This document shows positions 54,217 to 63,594 of a stretch of 64,000 nt of DNA, piece by piece. Where the stretch lies: the NCBI RefSeq assembly GCF_049389645.1, contig NZ_CP186540.1, forward strand, positions 62,001 through 126,000, in the 5' to 3' direction. Every line of letters starts with the position of its first letter. Position 1 is the stretch's first letter. The notes beneath the pieces are model-generated. The model searched no databases, was not told the DNA's origin, and worked only from the letters and a program-made list of their open reading frames with translations. The stretch is from Alkalibacterium sp049389645 (lineage in GTDB: Bacteria; Bacillota; Bacilli; Lactobacillales; Carnobacteriaceae_A). The position numbers and the translations under genes are program-made.

Positions 54217-55997
54217 GGAATTTCCACACTACCCACATTCTTCATGCGTTTTTTACCTGCTTTTTGTTTCTTCAGGAGTTTTTGTCGACGGGTGACGTCT
54301 CCGCCGTACAGTTTAGCTGTCACGTCTTTACGGTAAGCTTTTACTGTTGAACGAGCAATAATATTCTGACCGATCGTTGCCTGGATCGGAACCTCAAACT
54401 GCTGTCTCGGAATGGTCTTTTTCAACTGTTCAACAACTGAACGTCCACGAGACTGTGAAAAGTCTTTATGCACGATGAAACTCAGTGCATCCACTGGCTC
54501 GCCATGAATGAGGATATCCAATTTCACCAGGTTACTTAAACGGTATCCAGATTCTTTATAATCCAGAGAAGCATAGCCTTTTGTGCTGGATTTCAATCGA
54601 TCAAAGAAATCATAGACAATTTCTGAAAGTGGAATATTATAGACGACATTCACTCTAATATCATCAAGGTAGTCCATTGTGAGAAATTCGCCACGTTTAC
54701 GTTGAGAAATTTCCATGACAGCACCCACGTATTCATTCGGGACGGTGATGGTTGCTTTTACATATGGTTCTTCGACTGATTCGATCTGCTGAGGTTCAGG
54801 CATTTCTGACGGATTGGATACCATGATGGACTCGCCATCTGTTTTGTTTATTCTATAAATAACTGAAGGTGCTGTTGTAATCAACTCTAAATTGAATTCG
54901 CGTTCGAGTCGCTCTTGAATGACATCCATGTGGAGCATACCTAAAAAGCCACAACGGAAGCCAAATCCTAGCGCCTGTGACGTTTCCGCTTCGTATTGGA
55001 GTGCAGCATCATTTAGCTGCAAACGTTCAAGCGCTTCACCTAAATCTCCGTATTTAGCAGAGTCGGTCGGATACATCCCACAAAAAACCATAGGATTCAA
55101 ATGACGATATCCAGGCAGAGCTTTATCAGTCGGATTATTAGCTAATGTTAACGTATCCCCGACTCGTGTATCACGAACCGTTTTAATATTGGCTGTGACA
55201 TACCCTACATCACCAACCATCAAATAATCACGTTCGATCGGCTTAGGTGAAAAGATACCGACTTCAGTTACTTCAAAGGTATTATCATTACTCATCGTTT
55301 TGATGGTATCACCTTTTTTGAGTACCCCCTCCATAACGCGAATACTTAAGACAACACCTCTATAGGCATCATAGGCGGAATCAAATATAAGGGCTTTTAG
55401 CGGATTATCGATATCTCCTTCAGGAGCAGGTACTTTCTGTACGATTTGTTCCAAGATATCTTCAATGCCTACACCCGTTTTTGCACTTGATAATATAGCA
55501 TCGGAGGCATCGAGTCCAACCACGTCTTCTATCTCTTTACGGACTCGCTCAGGATCAGCCGCGGGTAAGTCGATTTTATTGATGACCGGTAAAATTTCAA
55601 GGTCGTTTTCTAATGCTAAATAAACGTTGGCCAGGGTCTGTGCTTCCACACCTTGTGCCGCATCCACAACCAATATAGCTCCTTCACAAGCAGCTAAACT
55701 TCTAGACACTTCATACGTGAAATCCACGTGTCCTGGAGTATCGATCAGGTGCAGGATATATGTTTCGCCATCTTTAGCTTTGTAGATTACTTCTACAGTG
55801 TTTAATTTAATAGTGATCCCACGTTCTCTCTCTAAATCCATGGAATCAAGTAATTGATCCTGCATTTCCCGATCGGCCACAGTATGAGTTAACTGCAGAA
55901 TACGATCGGCAAGTGTCGATTTACCGTGATCGATATGTGCAATAATAGAAAAGTTCCTGATTTGCTTCTGTCGTGCGCGTGCTATTTTTTTATCCAT
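54174..55997 (-). CDS. lepA: Elongation factor 4 (LepA)
   Basis: A 607-aa translational GTPase that acts on stalled or misassembled ribosomes. G1 is IIAHIDHGKSTLADRIL near residue 18, G2/G3 include ERERGITIKLNTV and IDTPGHVDFTYEV, and G4 is VINKIDLPAADPE. The C-terminal LepA domain ends GGDVTRRQKLLKKQKAGKKR and VEIPQEAFMAVLNLDED. The last 14 codons lie in attR, so the current 3' end was brought by the phage, yet the protein is full length. It has its own promoter. Confidence 0.97.
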   Translation of the reverse strand: MDKKIARARQKQIRNFSIIAHIDHGKSTLADRILQLTHTVADREMQDQLLDSMDLERERGITIKLNTVEVIYKAKDGETYILHLIDTPGHVDFTYEVSRSLAACEGAILVVDAAQGVEAQTLANVYLALENDLEILPVINKIDLPAADPERVRKEIEDVVGLDASDAILSSAKTGVGIEDILEQIVQKVPAPEGDIDNPLKALIFDSAYDAYRGVVLSIRVMEGVLKKGDTIKTMSNDNTFEVTEVGIFSPKPIERDYLMVGDVGYVTANIKTVRDTRVGDTLTLANNPTDKALPGYRHLNPMVFCGMYPTDSAKYGDLGEALERLQLNDAALQYEAETSQALGFGFRCGFLGMLHMDVIQERLEREFNLELITTAPSVIYRINKTDGESIMVSNPSEMPEPQQIESVEEPYVKATITVPNEYVGAVMEISQRKRGEFLTMDYLDDIRVNVVYNIPLSEIVYDFFDRLKSSTKGYASLDYKESGYRLSNLVKLDILIHGEPVDALSFIVHKDFSQSRGRSVVEQLKKTIPRQQFEVPIQATIGQNIIARSTVKAYRKDVTAKLYGGDVTRRQKLLKKQKAGKKRMKNVGSVEIPQEAFMAVLNLDED

Positions 55998-56035
55998 TCT
56001 TCTGTTTCCTCATTCCTCTAAAAACATTCCTTACT

Positions 56036-56064
56036 ATTATACCAACGATTAGACCAGAGTACAA
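56036..56064 (-). promoter_or_regulatory. lepA promoter
   Basis: On the minus strand TTGTAC, 17 bases, and a perfect TATAAT lie about 40 bases before the lepA ATG. Confidence 0.75.
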
Positions 56065-56080
56065 TTACTTTCAAAAAGAC

Positions 56081-56130
56081 AAAAAGAAGGGACTTTTCAT
56101 CTTGTTTGATGAAAATATGTCCCTTCTTTT
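56081..56130 (-). terminator. Terminator after dnaJ
   Basis: AAAAGAAGGGAC pairs with GTCCCTTCTTTT (inner CATC/GATG) with a T-run on the minus strand. It ends the heat-shock transcripts before the lepA promoter. Confidence 0.75.
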
Positions 56131-56250
56131 AAATGTTTTTATGATCATAACGTGTTGACGTTGTATAACGCTTCAATCAACACATACTGTTTCAAGAGAC
56201 CATTAAAGCAAAAGCTTTCAGGTAAAAGCAAAATTTCTTCGCATACCTTA

Positions 56251-57405
56251 TTACCTTTTGTCTTTAAAGGCATCTTTTACTTTCGAAAAAAATGAACTGT
56301 CTCCTTGCTCCACTACATCATTGTAGTCGCTGGCTTCCGCAAATTTTCTTAAATGATCGGCTTGATCTTCCGTTAATGTATCCGGTACAACGACCTTGAT
56401 CTTGATATGTTGATCCCCGTTTCCGGTTCCTCTAAGTCTTGGTGCGCCTTTGCCTCTCAAACGGAAGGTCGTTCCTGGCTGCGTTCCAGCAGGAATTTTA
56501 AATTTAACTTTACCATGCACTGTAGGTACTTCCAACTCGTCACCAAGTGTGGCTTGTACCATATTGATCGGTAATTCATAGTAAATTTCTGACCCTCGAC
56601 GATCAAATATTTTAGAAGTTTTCACTCTAAATATGACATATAGATCTCCGTAAGGTCCATTATTTGCGCCTACATCACCTTGGTTTTGTAAACGCATTTG
56701 ATTGCCATCTTCAACACCGGCAGGGACAGTGACTTTAACTGAATTCTGCTGTTTTGTATGTCCTTCGCCATGGCAGACGGGGCATTCTTCTTTTATCTCT
56801 TTACCAGTACCATTACATGTCGGACACACTTGTTGCGTCATGACACGACCAAATGGTGTATTTCTTTCCACGTTAACGGCTCCTGCACCATGACATTTTG
56901 AACAGGTTTGTGGACTTGTTCCAGGTTTGGCTCCGCTTCCTTCACAGTTTTTACATGCTTCTTCACGATTGAACCGAATAGTAGTTTCTTTTCCGAAAAT
57001 AGCTTCTTCGAACTCTAAATCCATCATGTACTGTAAATCTTCCCCTTGACGGGGTGCGTTAGGACTTCTTCGTCGTCCGCCGCCACCGCCGCCAAAAAAT
57101 TGGTCAAAGATGTCTTCGAAGCCACCGCCACCAAATCCTCCAGCTGATCCTCCGAAGCCGCCACCTGCGCCAAAGTTAGGATCAGTAGCAGCATGACCGT
57201 ACTGGTCGTAAGCAGCTCGCTTTTGTTCATCACCTAACACTTCGTAAGCTTCAGAAATTCCTTTGAATTTATCATCCGCATTTGATTCTTTGTTTATATC
57301 CGGATGATATTTTTTCGATAGTTTTCGGTACGCTTTTTTTATTTCTTCTTGAGAAGCATCTCTAGAAACGCCAAGTAGGTCATAAAAATCTTCTTTTCCA
57401 GCCAT
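56251..57405 (-). CDS. dnaJ: Chaperone DnaJ
   Basis: A 384-aa type I J-protein, DnaK co-chaperone. J domain 1-70 with the HPD motif in KKYHPDINKE; a Gly/Phe-rich region about 75-115; four zinc-finger repeats (CKNCEGSG, CSKCHGAG, CPTCNGTG, CPVCHGEG) at about 148-215; then the substrate-binding beta domains. It is separated from dnaK by a terminator and so may also have its own promoter. Length is typical. Confidence 0.98.
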   Translation of the reverse strand: MAGKEDFYDLLGVSRDASQEEIKKAYRKLSKKYHPDINKESNADDKFKGISEAYEVLGDEQKRAAYDQYGHAATDPNFGAGGGFGGSAGGFGGGGFEDIFDQFFGGGGGGRRRSPNAPRQGEDLQYMMDLEFEEAIFGKETTIRFNREEACKNCEGSGAKPGTSPQTCSKCHGAGAVNVERNTPFGRVMTQQVCPTCNGTGKEIKEECPVCHGEGHTKQQNSVKVTVPAGVEDGNQMRLQNQGDVGANNGPYGDLYVIFRVKTSKIFDRRGSEIYYELPINMVQATLGDELEVPTVHGKVKFKIPAGTQPGTTFRLRGKGAPRLRGTGNGDQHIKIKVVVPDTLTEDQADHLRKFAEASDYNDVVEQGDSSFFSKVKDAFKDKR

Positions 57406-57480
57406 TTTATTCCTCCATCATTGTAATCAATTAGGCTATAATATCTGTTCAACTATAGCAGTAACAGACAGTTGGATACC

Positions 57481-57525
57481 AAAAAGAAAGAAAGCACTTG
57501 TTGAAAACTAAGAATAAGTGCTTTC
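57481..57525 (-). terminator. Terminator after dnaK
   Basis: GAAAGCACTT/AAGTGCTTTC 10-bp stem with a 16-base loop and TTTCTTTTT on the minus strand, between dnaK and dnaJ. Confidence 0.78.
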
Positions 57526-57548
57526 TCCTTTTGGATATCTAACTTCTA

Positions 57549-59381
57549 TTATTTTTCGTCGTCTACTTCTTCAAAGTCTGCGTCTACGACATCTTCTGAA
57601 GAATCAGCATCTGTTGATTCACCAGCTTGTTCGCCTTCACTTTGTTCTGCAGCTGCTTGTTCATATAATTTCACTGACATTTCCTGAACGATTTCGTTTA
57701 ATGCGTCACGTTTCGTTTTGATGTCCTCAGTGTCATCTTTTTCTAAAGCTGCTTTTAGTTCATCACGTGCTTCTTCAGATTTTTTAATGTCAGCTTCGTC
57801 AACTTTACCTTCTAAGTCTTTTAAGGTTTTATCGATTTGGAAGACTAACTGATCTGCTTCATTACGTAATTCAACTTCTTCTTTGCGTATTTTATCTGCT
57901 TCAGCATTTTCTTCAGCTTCTTTTACCATGCGTTCGATATCTTCATCAGATAAACTAGACGTTGATTTGATTGTTATTTTTTGTTCTTTTTTCGTACCTA
58001 AGTCTTTCGCAGATACATTTACGATACCGTTTTTATCGATATCAAAAGTAACTTCGATTTGAGGAACGCCACGAGGAGCTGGTGGAATATCCGTTAATTG
58101 GAAACGACCCAATGTTTTATTGTCACTAGCCATTGGACGTTCTCCCTGTAAGACATGTACATCTACAGCTGGTTGATTGTCTGCAGCGGTTGAGAAGACT
58201 TGTGACTTACTTGTCGGAATTGTTGTATTTCTCTCGATCAATTTAGTAAACACACTACCCATTGTTTCAATACCTAGTGATAATGGAGTTACATCCAGTA
58301 AGACGATATCTTTAACGTCACCTGAAATAACACCACCTTGAATAGCAGCACCCATAGCAACAACTTCATCCGGGTTTACTGAACGATTAGGCTCTTTGCC
58401 GGTTTCTTTTTTAACAGTATCAACAACAGCTGGTATACGTGTAGTTCCGCCAACTAGAATAACTTCGTCGATATCTGATTGTTTTAAGCCAGCATCTTTT
58501 AATGCCTGACGGACAGGTTTTTTTGTACGTTCAACTAAACTATCTGTGATTTCATCAAATTTGGCACGTGTCAATGTGATTTCCAAGTGTAACGGACCTG
58601 ACTCTCCCGCACTAATGAACGGTAAGCTGATTTGAGTTTGAGAAACACCTGATAAGTCTTTTTTCGCTTTTTCAGCAGCATCTTTCAGACGCTGTACTGC
58701 CATTTTATCTTTAGATAAATCGACACCATTTTCTTTTTTAAATTCAGCGACCAAATAATCGATGATTTTTGCATCAAAGTCGTCCCCACCAAGATGATTG
58801 TCTCCAGAAGTGGCCAGAACTTCAAATACACCGTCGCCTAATTCAAGAATCGATACGTCAAATGTACCGCCACCTAAGTCAAAGACCAGGATTTTTTCAT
58901 CTTTTTCAACCGTGTTAAGACCGTAAGCTAATGATGCTGCTGTAGGTTCGTTAACGATTCGGTCAACTTCGAGACCAGCTATTTTACCTGCATCTTTAGT
59001 TGCTTGACGTTGTGAGTCATTGAAGTAAGCAGGAACAGTAATAACGGCATTTGTTACTTTTTCACCTAAATAATCTTCAGCATATTCTTTGATGTGTTGT
59101 AAAATAAATGCAGAGATTTCTTGAGGAGAATACTTTTTGCCTTCTATATCAACTTCGTATTTTTCGCCCATGTGACGTTTAATTGAGCTAACGGTGTTAG
59201 GGTTAGTAATTGCCTGACGTTTAGCTACTTCGCCAACTTGAACTTCACCATTTTTAAATGACACAACAGATGGTGTCGTACGATTTCCTTCTTTGTTAGG
59301 AATGATTTTTGCTTCTCCGCCTTCTAAAACGGCAACCGCTGAATTTGTAGTTCCTAAGTCTATACCAATAATTTTTCCCAT
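57549..59381 (-). CDS. dnaK: Chaperone DnaK (Hsp70)
   Basis: A 610-aa Hsp70. The ATPase domain (1-360) has IGIDLGTTNSAVAVLEGGEA, VITVPAYFNDSQRQATKDAG, FDLGGGTFDVSILELG and ILVGGTTRIPAVVD. The substrate-binding domain starts around DVTPLSLGIETMGSVFTKLI. The C-terminal lid ends in an acidic EEVDDEK tail. It folds client proteins with DnaJ and GrpE. Third gene of the hrcA-grpE-dnaK operon under CIRCE control. Confidence 0.98.
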   Translation of the reverse strand: MGKIIGIDLGTTNSAVAVLEGGEAKIIPNKEGNRTTPSVVSFKNGEVQVGEVAKRQAITNPNTVSSIKRHMGEKYEVDIEGKKYSPQEISAFILQHIKEYAEDYLGEKVTNAVITVPAYFNDSQRQATKDAGKIAGLEVDRIVNEPTAASLAYGLNTVEKDEKILVFDLGGGTFDVSILELGDGVFEVLATSGDNHLGGDDFDAKIIDYLVAEFKKENGVDLSKDKMAVQRLKDAAEKAKKDLSGVSQTQISLPFISAGESGPLHLEITLTRAKFDEITDSLVERTKKPVRQALKDAGLKQSDIDEVILVGGTTRIPAVVDTVKKETGKEPNRSVNPDEVVAMGAAIQGGVISGDVKDIVLLDVTPLSLGIETMGSVFTKLIERNTTIPTSKSQVFSTAADNQPAVDVHVLQGERPMASDNKTLGRFQLTDIPPAPRGVPQIEVTFDIDKNGIVNVSAKDLGTKKEQKITIKSTSSLSDEDIERMVKEAEENAEADKIRKEEVELRNEADQLVFQIDKTLKDLEGKVDEADIKKSEEARDELKAALEKDDTEDIKTKRDALNEIVQEMSVKLYEQAAAEQSEGEQAGESTDADSSEDVVDADFEEVDDEK

Positions 59382-59409
59382 AATTTATCTCACCTTTACT
59401 TTTTAGTAT

Positions 59410-59988
59410 TTATAGTGTTACCGATACTTTTGCAGCGCGCAATACGCGATCGTGCAGTTTATATCCTTTTTCAAAAACTTGAGCGACTTCGTTACTTTCC
59501 TGGCCTTCATTAGCAGGCACTTGCGTGTAAGCCTCGTGAAAATTAGGATCGAACGGTTCACCTAATGGATCGATTATTTCAATACCCTCTTTTTCAAAAG
59601 CTTGCAAGGAACTATTATAAACCATTTCAATACCTTTTTTCAAATTTTTACCGGCTTCGGTGTCGGCTTCAATTTTCAAGGCACGCTCTAAGTTATCTAG
59701 AGCAGGTATAAGTTCTTGTGCTAATGATTGAGAGCTGTAACGCAATAAATCCTGACGTTCGCGCTGAGTGCGCCTGCGGATATTGGCTACTTCTGCTTGT
59801 AATCTCAAATAACGATCAGTCATCTCATCCAGTTCCTGATGAACTTTAGCTAGATCACCTTGTTCTGTTTCTTCAGATGAGTCACTTTTAACGGTTTCTT
59901 CATCGGAGTTACTATCTTCGGTGTTACTATCTTCTTGAGACGTTTCGTATGCATCTTCTTGCATCCGCTGCTCTTCTTTTTCTTCCAC
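59410..59988 (-). CDS. grpE: Nucleotide exchange factor GrpE
   Basis: A 192-aa GrpE. A long acidic, Ser/Glu-rich N-terminus (about 1-45) precedes the coiled coil (about 50-115; YLRLQAEVANIRRRTQRERQ) and the C-terminal beta wing (GEPFDPNFHEAYTQVP, GYKLHDRVLRAAKVSV). It releases ADP from DnaK. Spacing of 20-30 bases to both neighbours marks a single operon. Confidence 0.97.
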   Translation of the reverse strand: MEEKEEQRMQEDAYETSQEDSNTEDSNSDEETVKSDSSEETEQGDLAKVHQELDEMTDRYLRLQAEVANIRRRTQRERQDLLRYSSQSLAQELIPALDNLERALKIEADTEAGKNLKKGIEMVYNSSLQAFEKEGIEIIDPLGEPFDPNFHEAYTQVPANEGQESNEVAQVFEKGYKLHDRVLRAAKVSVTL

Positions 59989-60008
59989 AATACTTCCTCA
60001 TTTCCTTA

Positions 60009-61037
60009 TTATTCTAAATAAAACTCCAGTAACGTATGCGTTAAGTGTTTTCTGAATACATCCAGTACACCAAAGGTTTCATCATAGGCCATACTCGTCG
60101 GTCCCAGAATCGCAATGACCCCTTTCCCATAATTACTTACATCATAGGTTCTTGTAACCAGACTGAATTCTTTTAACAGCTCATGATCAATTTCGTCACC
60201 AATTTTAACGACGAAATCATCATTGATGTGATCGATCAACGCATACAAGTCACCACTGTCATCCAGCATGGTGTACAATGATTTCAATTTTTGCGTGTTC
60301 ATATTCTCAGAAAAATCTAAGATGTTTAATTTCCCAGAGATGTGATGTCTTGATTCAGTTGATTCTTTTAGTGCAGATTCTATAGATAAAAACATCTCTG
60401 TTGCATTAGACACATGTTTTCTGATGAGTAACGGAATCTCTAGCTTTAATTTTTGTGCAACTTCCGTTAAAGTATGACCCACTAAATGGTGATTAAAGAT
60501 ATTCGCGACCTTAACCAAATCCGATTCTTGAATGCTTCTAGCCATACGAAAGACTTTATTTTCGATCGTACCTTTATCGGTTTGGATGATGGCCATCACG
60601 TAGTTATCATTTAATGCCAGCAATCTGAAACCAGTTAGTCGACTTGATTCAGCTTTCGGCCCCAATACAATAGCTGTATAGTGAGTTAAATCAGATAATA
60701 ATTGAGCAGATTGATACATGATATCATCCATCTGCTCCACATGATTCCCGAAAACATCACTTATCGTTTTCAACTTATCCTGAGTAACTTCTTGAGGTTG
60801 CATGAGATGATCGATGTAGAAACGATAACCTTTCAGCGAAGGCATCCTGCCTGAAGAAGAATGTGTCTTTTGAATGAAACCCAGTTTTTCAAGCTGGCTT
60901 AATTCATTTCTAATTGTGGCGGAGCTTGCTTCAATAGCCGTTTCAATCATAATCGTCTTGGAACCAATCGGTTGACCCGTAGATGTGTAAAGTCGAATGA
61001 GAGCATCTAGAATTATTAATTGTCTCTTTGTTAACAT
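60009..61037 (-). CDS. hrcA: Heat-inducible transcription repressor HrcA
   Basis: A 342-aa repressor of class I heat-shock genes. The N-terminal winged helix has LIRLYTSTGQPIGSKTI and SSATIRNELSQLEKLGFIQK (about 10-60), followed by the SSGRMPSLKGYRFYIDHL linker and a GAF-like domain. It binds the CIRCE element found upstream of its own gene, making an autoregulated operon. Confidence 0.96.
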   Translation of the reverse strand: MLTKRQLIILDALIRLYTSTGQPIGSKTIMIETAIEASSATIRNELSQLEKLGFIQKTHSSSGRMPSLKGYRFYIDHLMQPQEVTQDKLKTISDVFGNHVEQMDDIMYQSAQLLSDLTHYTAIVLGPKAESSRLTGFRLLALNDNYVMAIIQTDKGTIENKVFRMARSIQESDLVKVANIFNHHLVGHTLTEVAQKLKLEIPLLIRKHVSNATEMFLSIESALKESTESRHHISGKLNILDFSENMNTQKLKSLYTMLDDSGDLYALIDHINDDFVVKIGDEIDHELLKEFSLVTRTYDVSNYGKGVIAILGPTSMAYDETFGVLDVFRKHLTHTLLEFYLE

Positions 61038-61131
61038 GTTAAATCACTCCTTGATGCGTCCTGCATCGCTAGAGGCTAGGTTAAAGCGCAACAAATAATG
61101 TCACACCTTATTTCTGTAAGCTTTCATTAAA

Positions 61132-61158
61132 TTAGCACTCGAAGTTGTCGAGTGCTAA
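61132..61158. promoter_or_regulatory. CIRCE operator
   Basis: TTAGCACTC-N9-GAGTGCTAA is a perfect match to the CIRCE inverted repeat, located 95 bases upstream of hrcA. HrcA bound here would block the heat-shock operon at normal temperature. Confidence 0.97.
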
Positions 61159-61167
61159 CACATCTAT

Positions 61168-61196
61168 AATTTAACAAATCTAATGATTACTGTCAA
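61168..61196 (-). promoter_or_regulatory. Heat-shock operon promoter
   Basis: On the minus strand a perfect TTGACA (61196-61191), 17-base spacer and TAAATT (61173-61168), just upstream of CIRCE, so transcription starts at or in the operator. Confidence 0.8.
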
Positions 61197-61199
61197 CAA

Positions 61200-62156
61200 T
61201 TAAATCTGATTTATTTTGACCTTTGCTAAACTTTCTTTGGCATCCAGTTCATCTTGATCCAATCTTTCAATTAATTCCTCAACAGAATTGAATTTTATTT
61301 CATCTCTCAGATATTCGACCCATTTCACTTTTACATCTTCTCCATAAATATCTTCGTTGAAATTAAAGACATGGACCTCGATCGAATAACTCGGTCGATG
61401 ACCAAATGTCGGGTTGTATCCAATAGATGCCATACCATCTAGCCATTCGTTATTGACCCACATTTTAACGGCATAGACGCCTCTTTTAGGCACCATGACA
61501 TAAGGATGCGGATAGATATTAGCTGTAGGATAACCTAACTCCCTGCCCCTGGCATCTCCATGAATAACAAAGCCACTCGTTTCATAAATATAGCCAAGCA
61601 ACTCGTTTGCCTGATCGATTTTCGCTTCACTAATGTATCTTCGGATTCGTGTGGAACTGATTTTATCTTTTTCATCCATTTTTTTATCCACTGTAACAAT
61701 TTCGAATCTGTTTTTTGCATACTTATGCAGCGTATTCATGTTCGCTTGTGCCGCTTTCCCATAAGTATAATCAAAGCCTGCAACGACAATCTTGGCATGC
61801 CAGTCAACTATATATTGATCGACAAATTCCTGAGGAGACAGTCTGCCAAATTTGGCGGTGAAATCGACTTCGTATAAAATGTCTACCCCAAGGTTTCTTA
61901 TGATCTCTTCCTTACGATCAAGAGGCGTCAAATACGTGTGTTTGTCGGGATCAAAACTCCGATAAACAAAAGCGGGATGGCGATTAAATGTCATAACGGC
62001 ACATTTCAATCCTCTATCTTTTGCTATTTCAACACCTTTGTTGATAACAGCTTGATGTCCCCTGTGCACACCGTCGAAAAAACCTAAAACCAATACAATA
62101 TCTTCGTTGATAATTTCTTCTTTACTGTAAGGATGATGAATTCTAATTATATCCAT
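61200..62156 (-). CDS. ribF: Bifunctional riboflavin kinase / FAD synthetase
   Basis: A 318-aa protein making FMN and then FAD. The N-terminal adenylyltransferase domain has LGFFDGVHRGHQAVINKG (residues about 25-42) and VAGFDYTYGKAAQANM, and SSTRIRRYISEA. The C-terminal flavokinase has GRELGYPTANIYPHPYVMV and PKRGVYAVKMWVN near 210-235. It follows truB by 2 bases, the common Firmicute truB-ribF pair. Confidence 0.96.
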   Translation of the reverse strand: MDIIRIHHPYSKEEIINEDIVLVLGFFDGVHRGHQAVINKGVEIAKDRGLKCAVMTFNRHPAFVYRSFDPDKHTYLTPLDRKEEIIRNLGVDILYEVDFTAKFGRLSPQEFVDQYIVDWHAKIVVAGFDYTYGKAAQANMNTLHKYAKNRFEIVTVDKKMDEKDKISSTRIRRYISEAKIDQANELLGYIYETSGFVIHGDARGRELGYPTANIYPHPYVMVPKRGVYAVKMWVNNEWLDGMASIGYNPTFGHRPSYSIEVHVFNFNEDIYGEDVKVKWVEYLRDEIKFNSVEELIERLDQDELDAKESLAKVKINQI

Positions 62157-62158
62157 GC

Positions 62159-63082
62159 TTACACCGCCAATTTATTACGTAAAATTTTTGCAGGTTTAAT
62201 GTACTGACGTTTTGTTGGATGGATTTTATAAATCGCCACAGCTTTTTCTTGGTAATAAAAAACTATTTCCTCATCATCATCTGCTAAGAAGGCTTGACGC
62301 TCTAAAACGCTCCCGTCTTTCACCTTGATGTATTCTTCAGGATTCAACTCATAGCTTGGCATATGACTCAATGCTTTTTCAAGAGGGAAAATAGCCTCTT
62401 CAATTCGTTCTTCATCAACTAGAACTTGAACTTCGGATAAAGTTAACGCTTCTTCTCGTTTAAAACCGCTGCTTGCTTCTCTTGTCAATTCGGACATATG
62501 AGAAGGACTCTCCAATTTTTCTCCTACATCAAAAGCTAGAGTTCTAACATACGTCCCTTTCCCGCAAACAACTTTAAAAGAAAAAGAAAGTGTCTCTTGA
62601 TCTATGTTTCTCACTACTTCAGATGTTCGGTCGAATGAATAAATAGTAACTTTTCTTGAAGGTCTCTCAATAACTAACCCTTTTCTCGCATATTCATACA
62701 GTCTTCTGCCATTCACCTTTACAGCAGAATACATTGGAGGTGTTTGGGTTATTACTCCTATGAATTCAGACAATGTATTATCGATATCATCTTCGTCAAT
62801 GTTAATATCTACGGGCTTTTTTTCGACAATCTCACCAGAACTGTCTTCTGTAGTTGTCGAAAATCCTAACGTGATTTCGCCTGTGTAGATCTTCTTCGAA
62901 TCTACCATATACTCGATGACTTTAGTTGCTTTTCCAATTGCTACTGGTAAAACTCCGTCGACATCGGGGTCTAAAGTTCCTGAATGTCCGATTTTTTTTA
63001 TATTAAGTATTTTTCTTAATTTGAAAACACAATCGTGACTTGTCATTCCTCTTTCTTTCCATATAGGTAATAACCCTTCCAT
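62159..63082 (-). CDS. truB: tRNA pseudouridine(55) synthase
   Basis: A 307-aa pseudouridine synthase for U55 of tRNA. The catalytic Asp is in KIGHSGTLDPDVDGVLPVAI (about residue 40), and TGEITLGFSTTTEDSSGEI and GKGTYVRTLAFDVGEKL are family motifs. A C-terminal PUA-like domain follows. It is in the usual infB-rbfA-truB-ribF order, but separated from rbfA by a terminator. Confidence 0.96.
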   Translation of the reverse strand: MEGLLPIWKERGMTSHDCVFKLRKILNIKKIGHSGTLDPDVDGVLPVAIGKATKVIEYMVDSKKIYTGEITLGFSTTTEDSSGEIVEKKPVDINIDEDDIDNTLSEFIGVITQTPPMYSAVKVNGRRLYEYARKGLVIERPSRKVTIYSFDRTSEVVRNIDQETLSFSFKVVCGKGTYVRTLAFDVGEKLESPSHMSELTREASSGFKREEALTLSEVQVLVDEERIEEAIFPLEKALSHMPSYELNPEEYIKVKDGSVLERQAFLADDDEEIVFYYQEKAVAIYKIHPTKRQYIKPAKILRNKLAV

Positions 63083-63120
63083 TGTATCCTCCTAGATAGT
63101 GCTTTATTTAAATTTTTTAC

Positions 63121-63165
63121 AAAAGAAAAGAGAATCTATGTTCAATAAACAAAGATTCTCTTCTT
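63121..63165 (-). terminator. Terminator between rbfA and truB
   Basis: AAGAGAATCT/AGATTCTCTT with a 15-base loop and a pyrimidine-rich tract on the minus strand. It ends the nusA-infB-rbfA type transcript. Confidence 0.75.
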
Positions 63166-63207
63166 TTCTTATAACAAGAAAAACGACTTCAAATCCTACT
63201 TATAGAC

Positions 63208-63573
63208 TTATTCGTCTTGCTCTTTTTTTATTTTGTTTAACAGTTGATCGATTTTACTACCATAGGCAACAGATTCGTCACGTGCAAACGTTAATTCAGG
63301 TGTTTTATAGAGAGACAGACGATTACCTAATTCTTTTCTAATCAAGCCTGTCGCTTTATCTAAACCTGTTTGCGTTTTACTTACACTTTCTTCATCTTCA
63401 GAAAGTGTACTATAGTAAATCGTTGCTTGCTGTAAATCACCAGTGACTTCCACTCCCGTTACGTTAACACCGTCTACACGGGGATCACGGATACGTTTGC
63501 GTAAGATATCTGTCACTTCTTTTTGAATTTCCTGAGATACTCTACCTACTCTATAGTTAGGCATATTGGTCAC
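63208..63573 (-). CDS. rbfA: Ribosome-binding factor A
   Basis: A 121-aa KH-fold ribosome maturation factor for the 30S subunit and cold adaptation. Features: YRVGRVSQEIQKEVTDILRK at the N-terminus, DPRVDGVNVTGVEVTGDLQQ and ATIYYSTL, then LRKELGNRLSLYKTPELTF-type C-terminus. It follows infB by about 20 bases in the conserved operon. Confidence 0.96.
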   Translation of the reverse strand: MTNMPNYRVGRVSQEIQKEVTDILRKRIRDPRVDGVNVTGVEVTGDLQQATIYYSTLSEDEESVSKTQTGLDKATGLIRKELGNRLSLYKTPELTFARDESVAYGSKIDQLLNKIKKEQDE

Positions 63574-63594
63574 CTATCCTTAAGATCTAGTTTT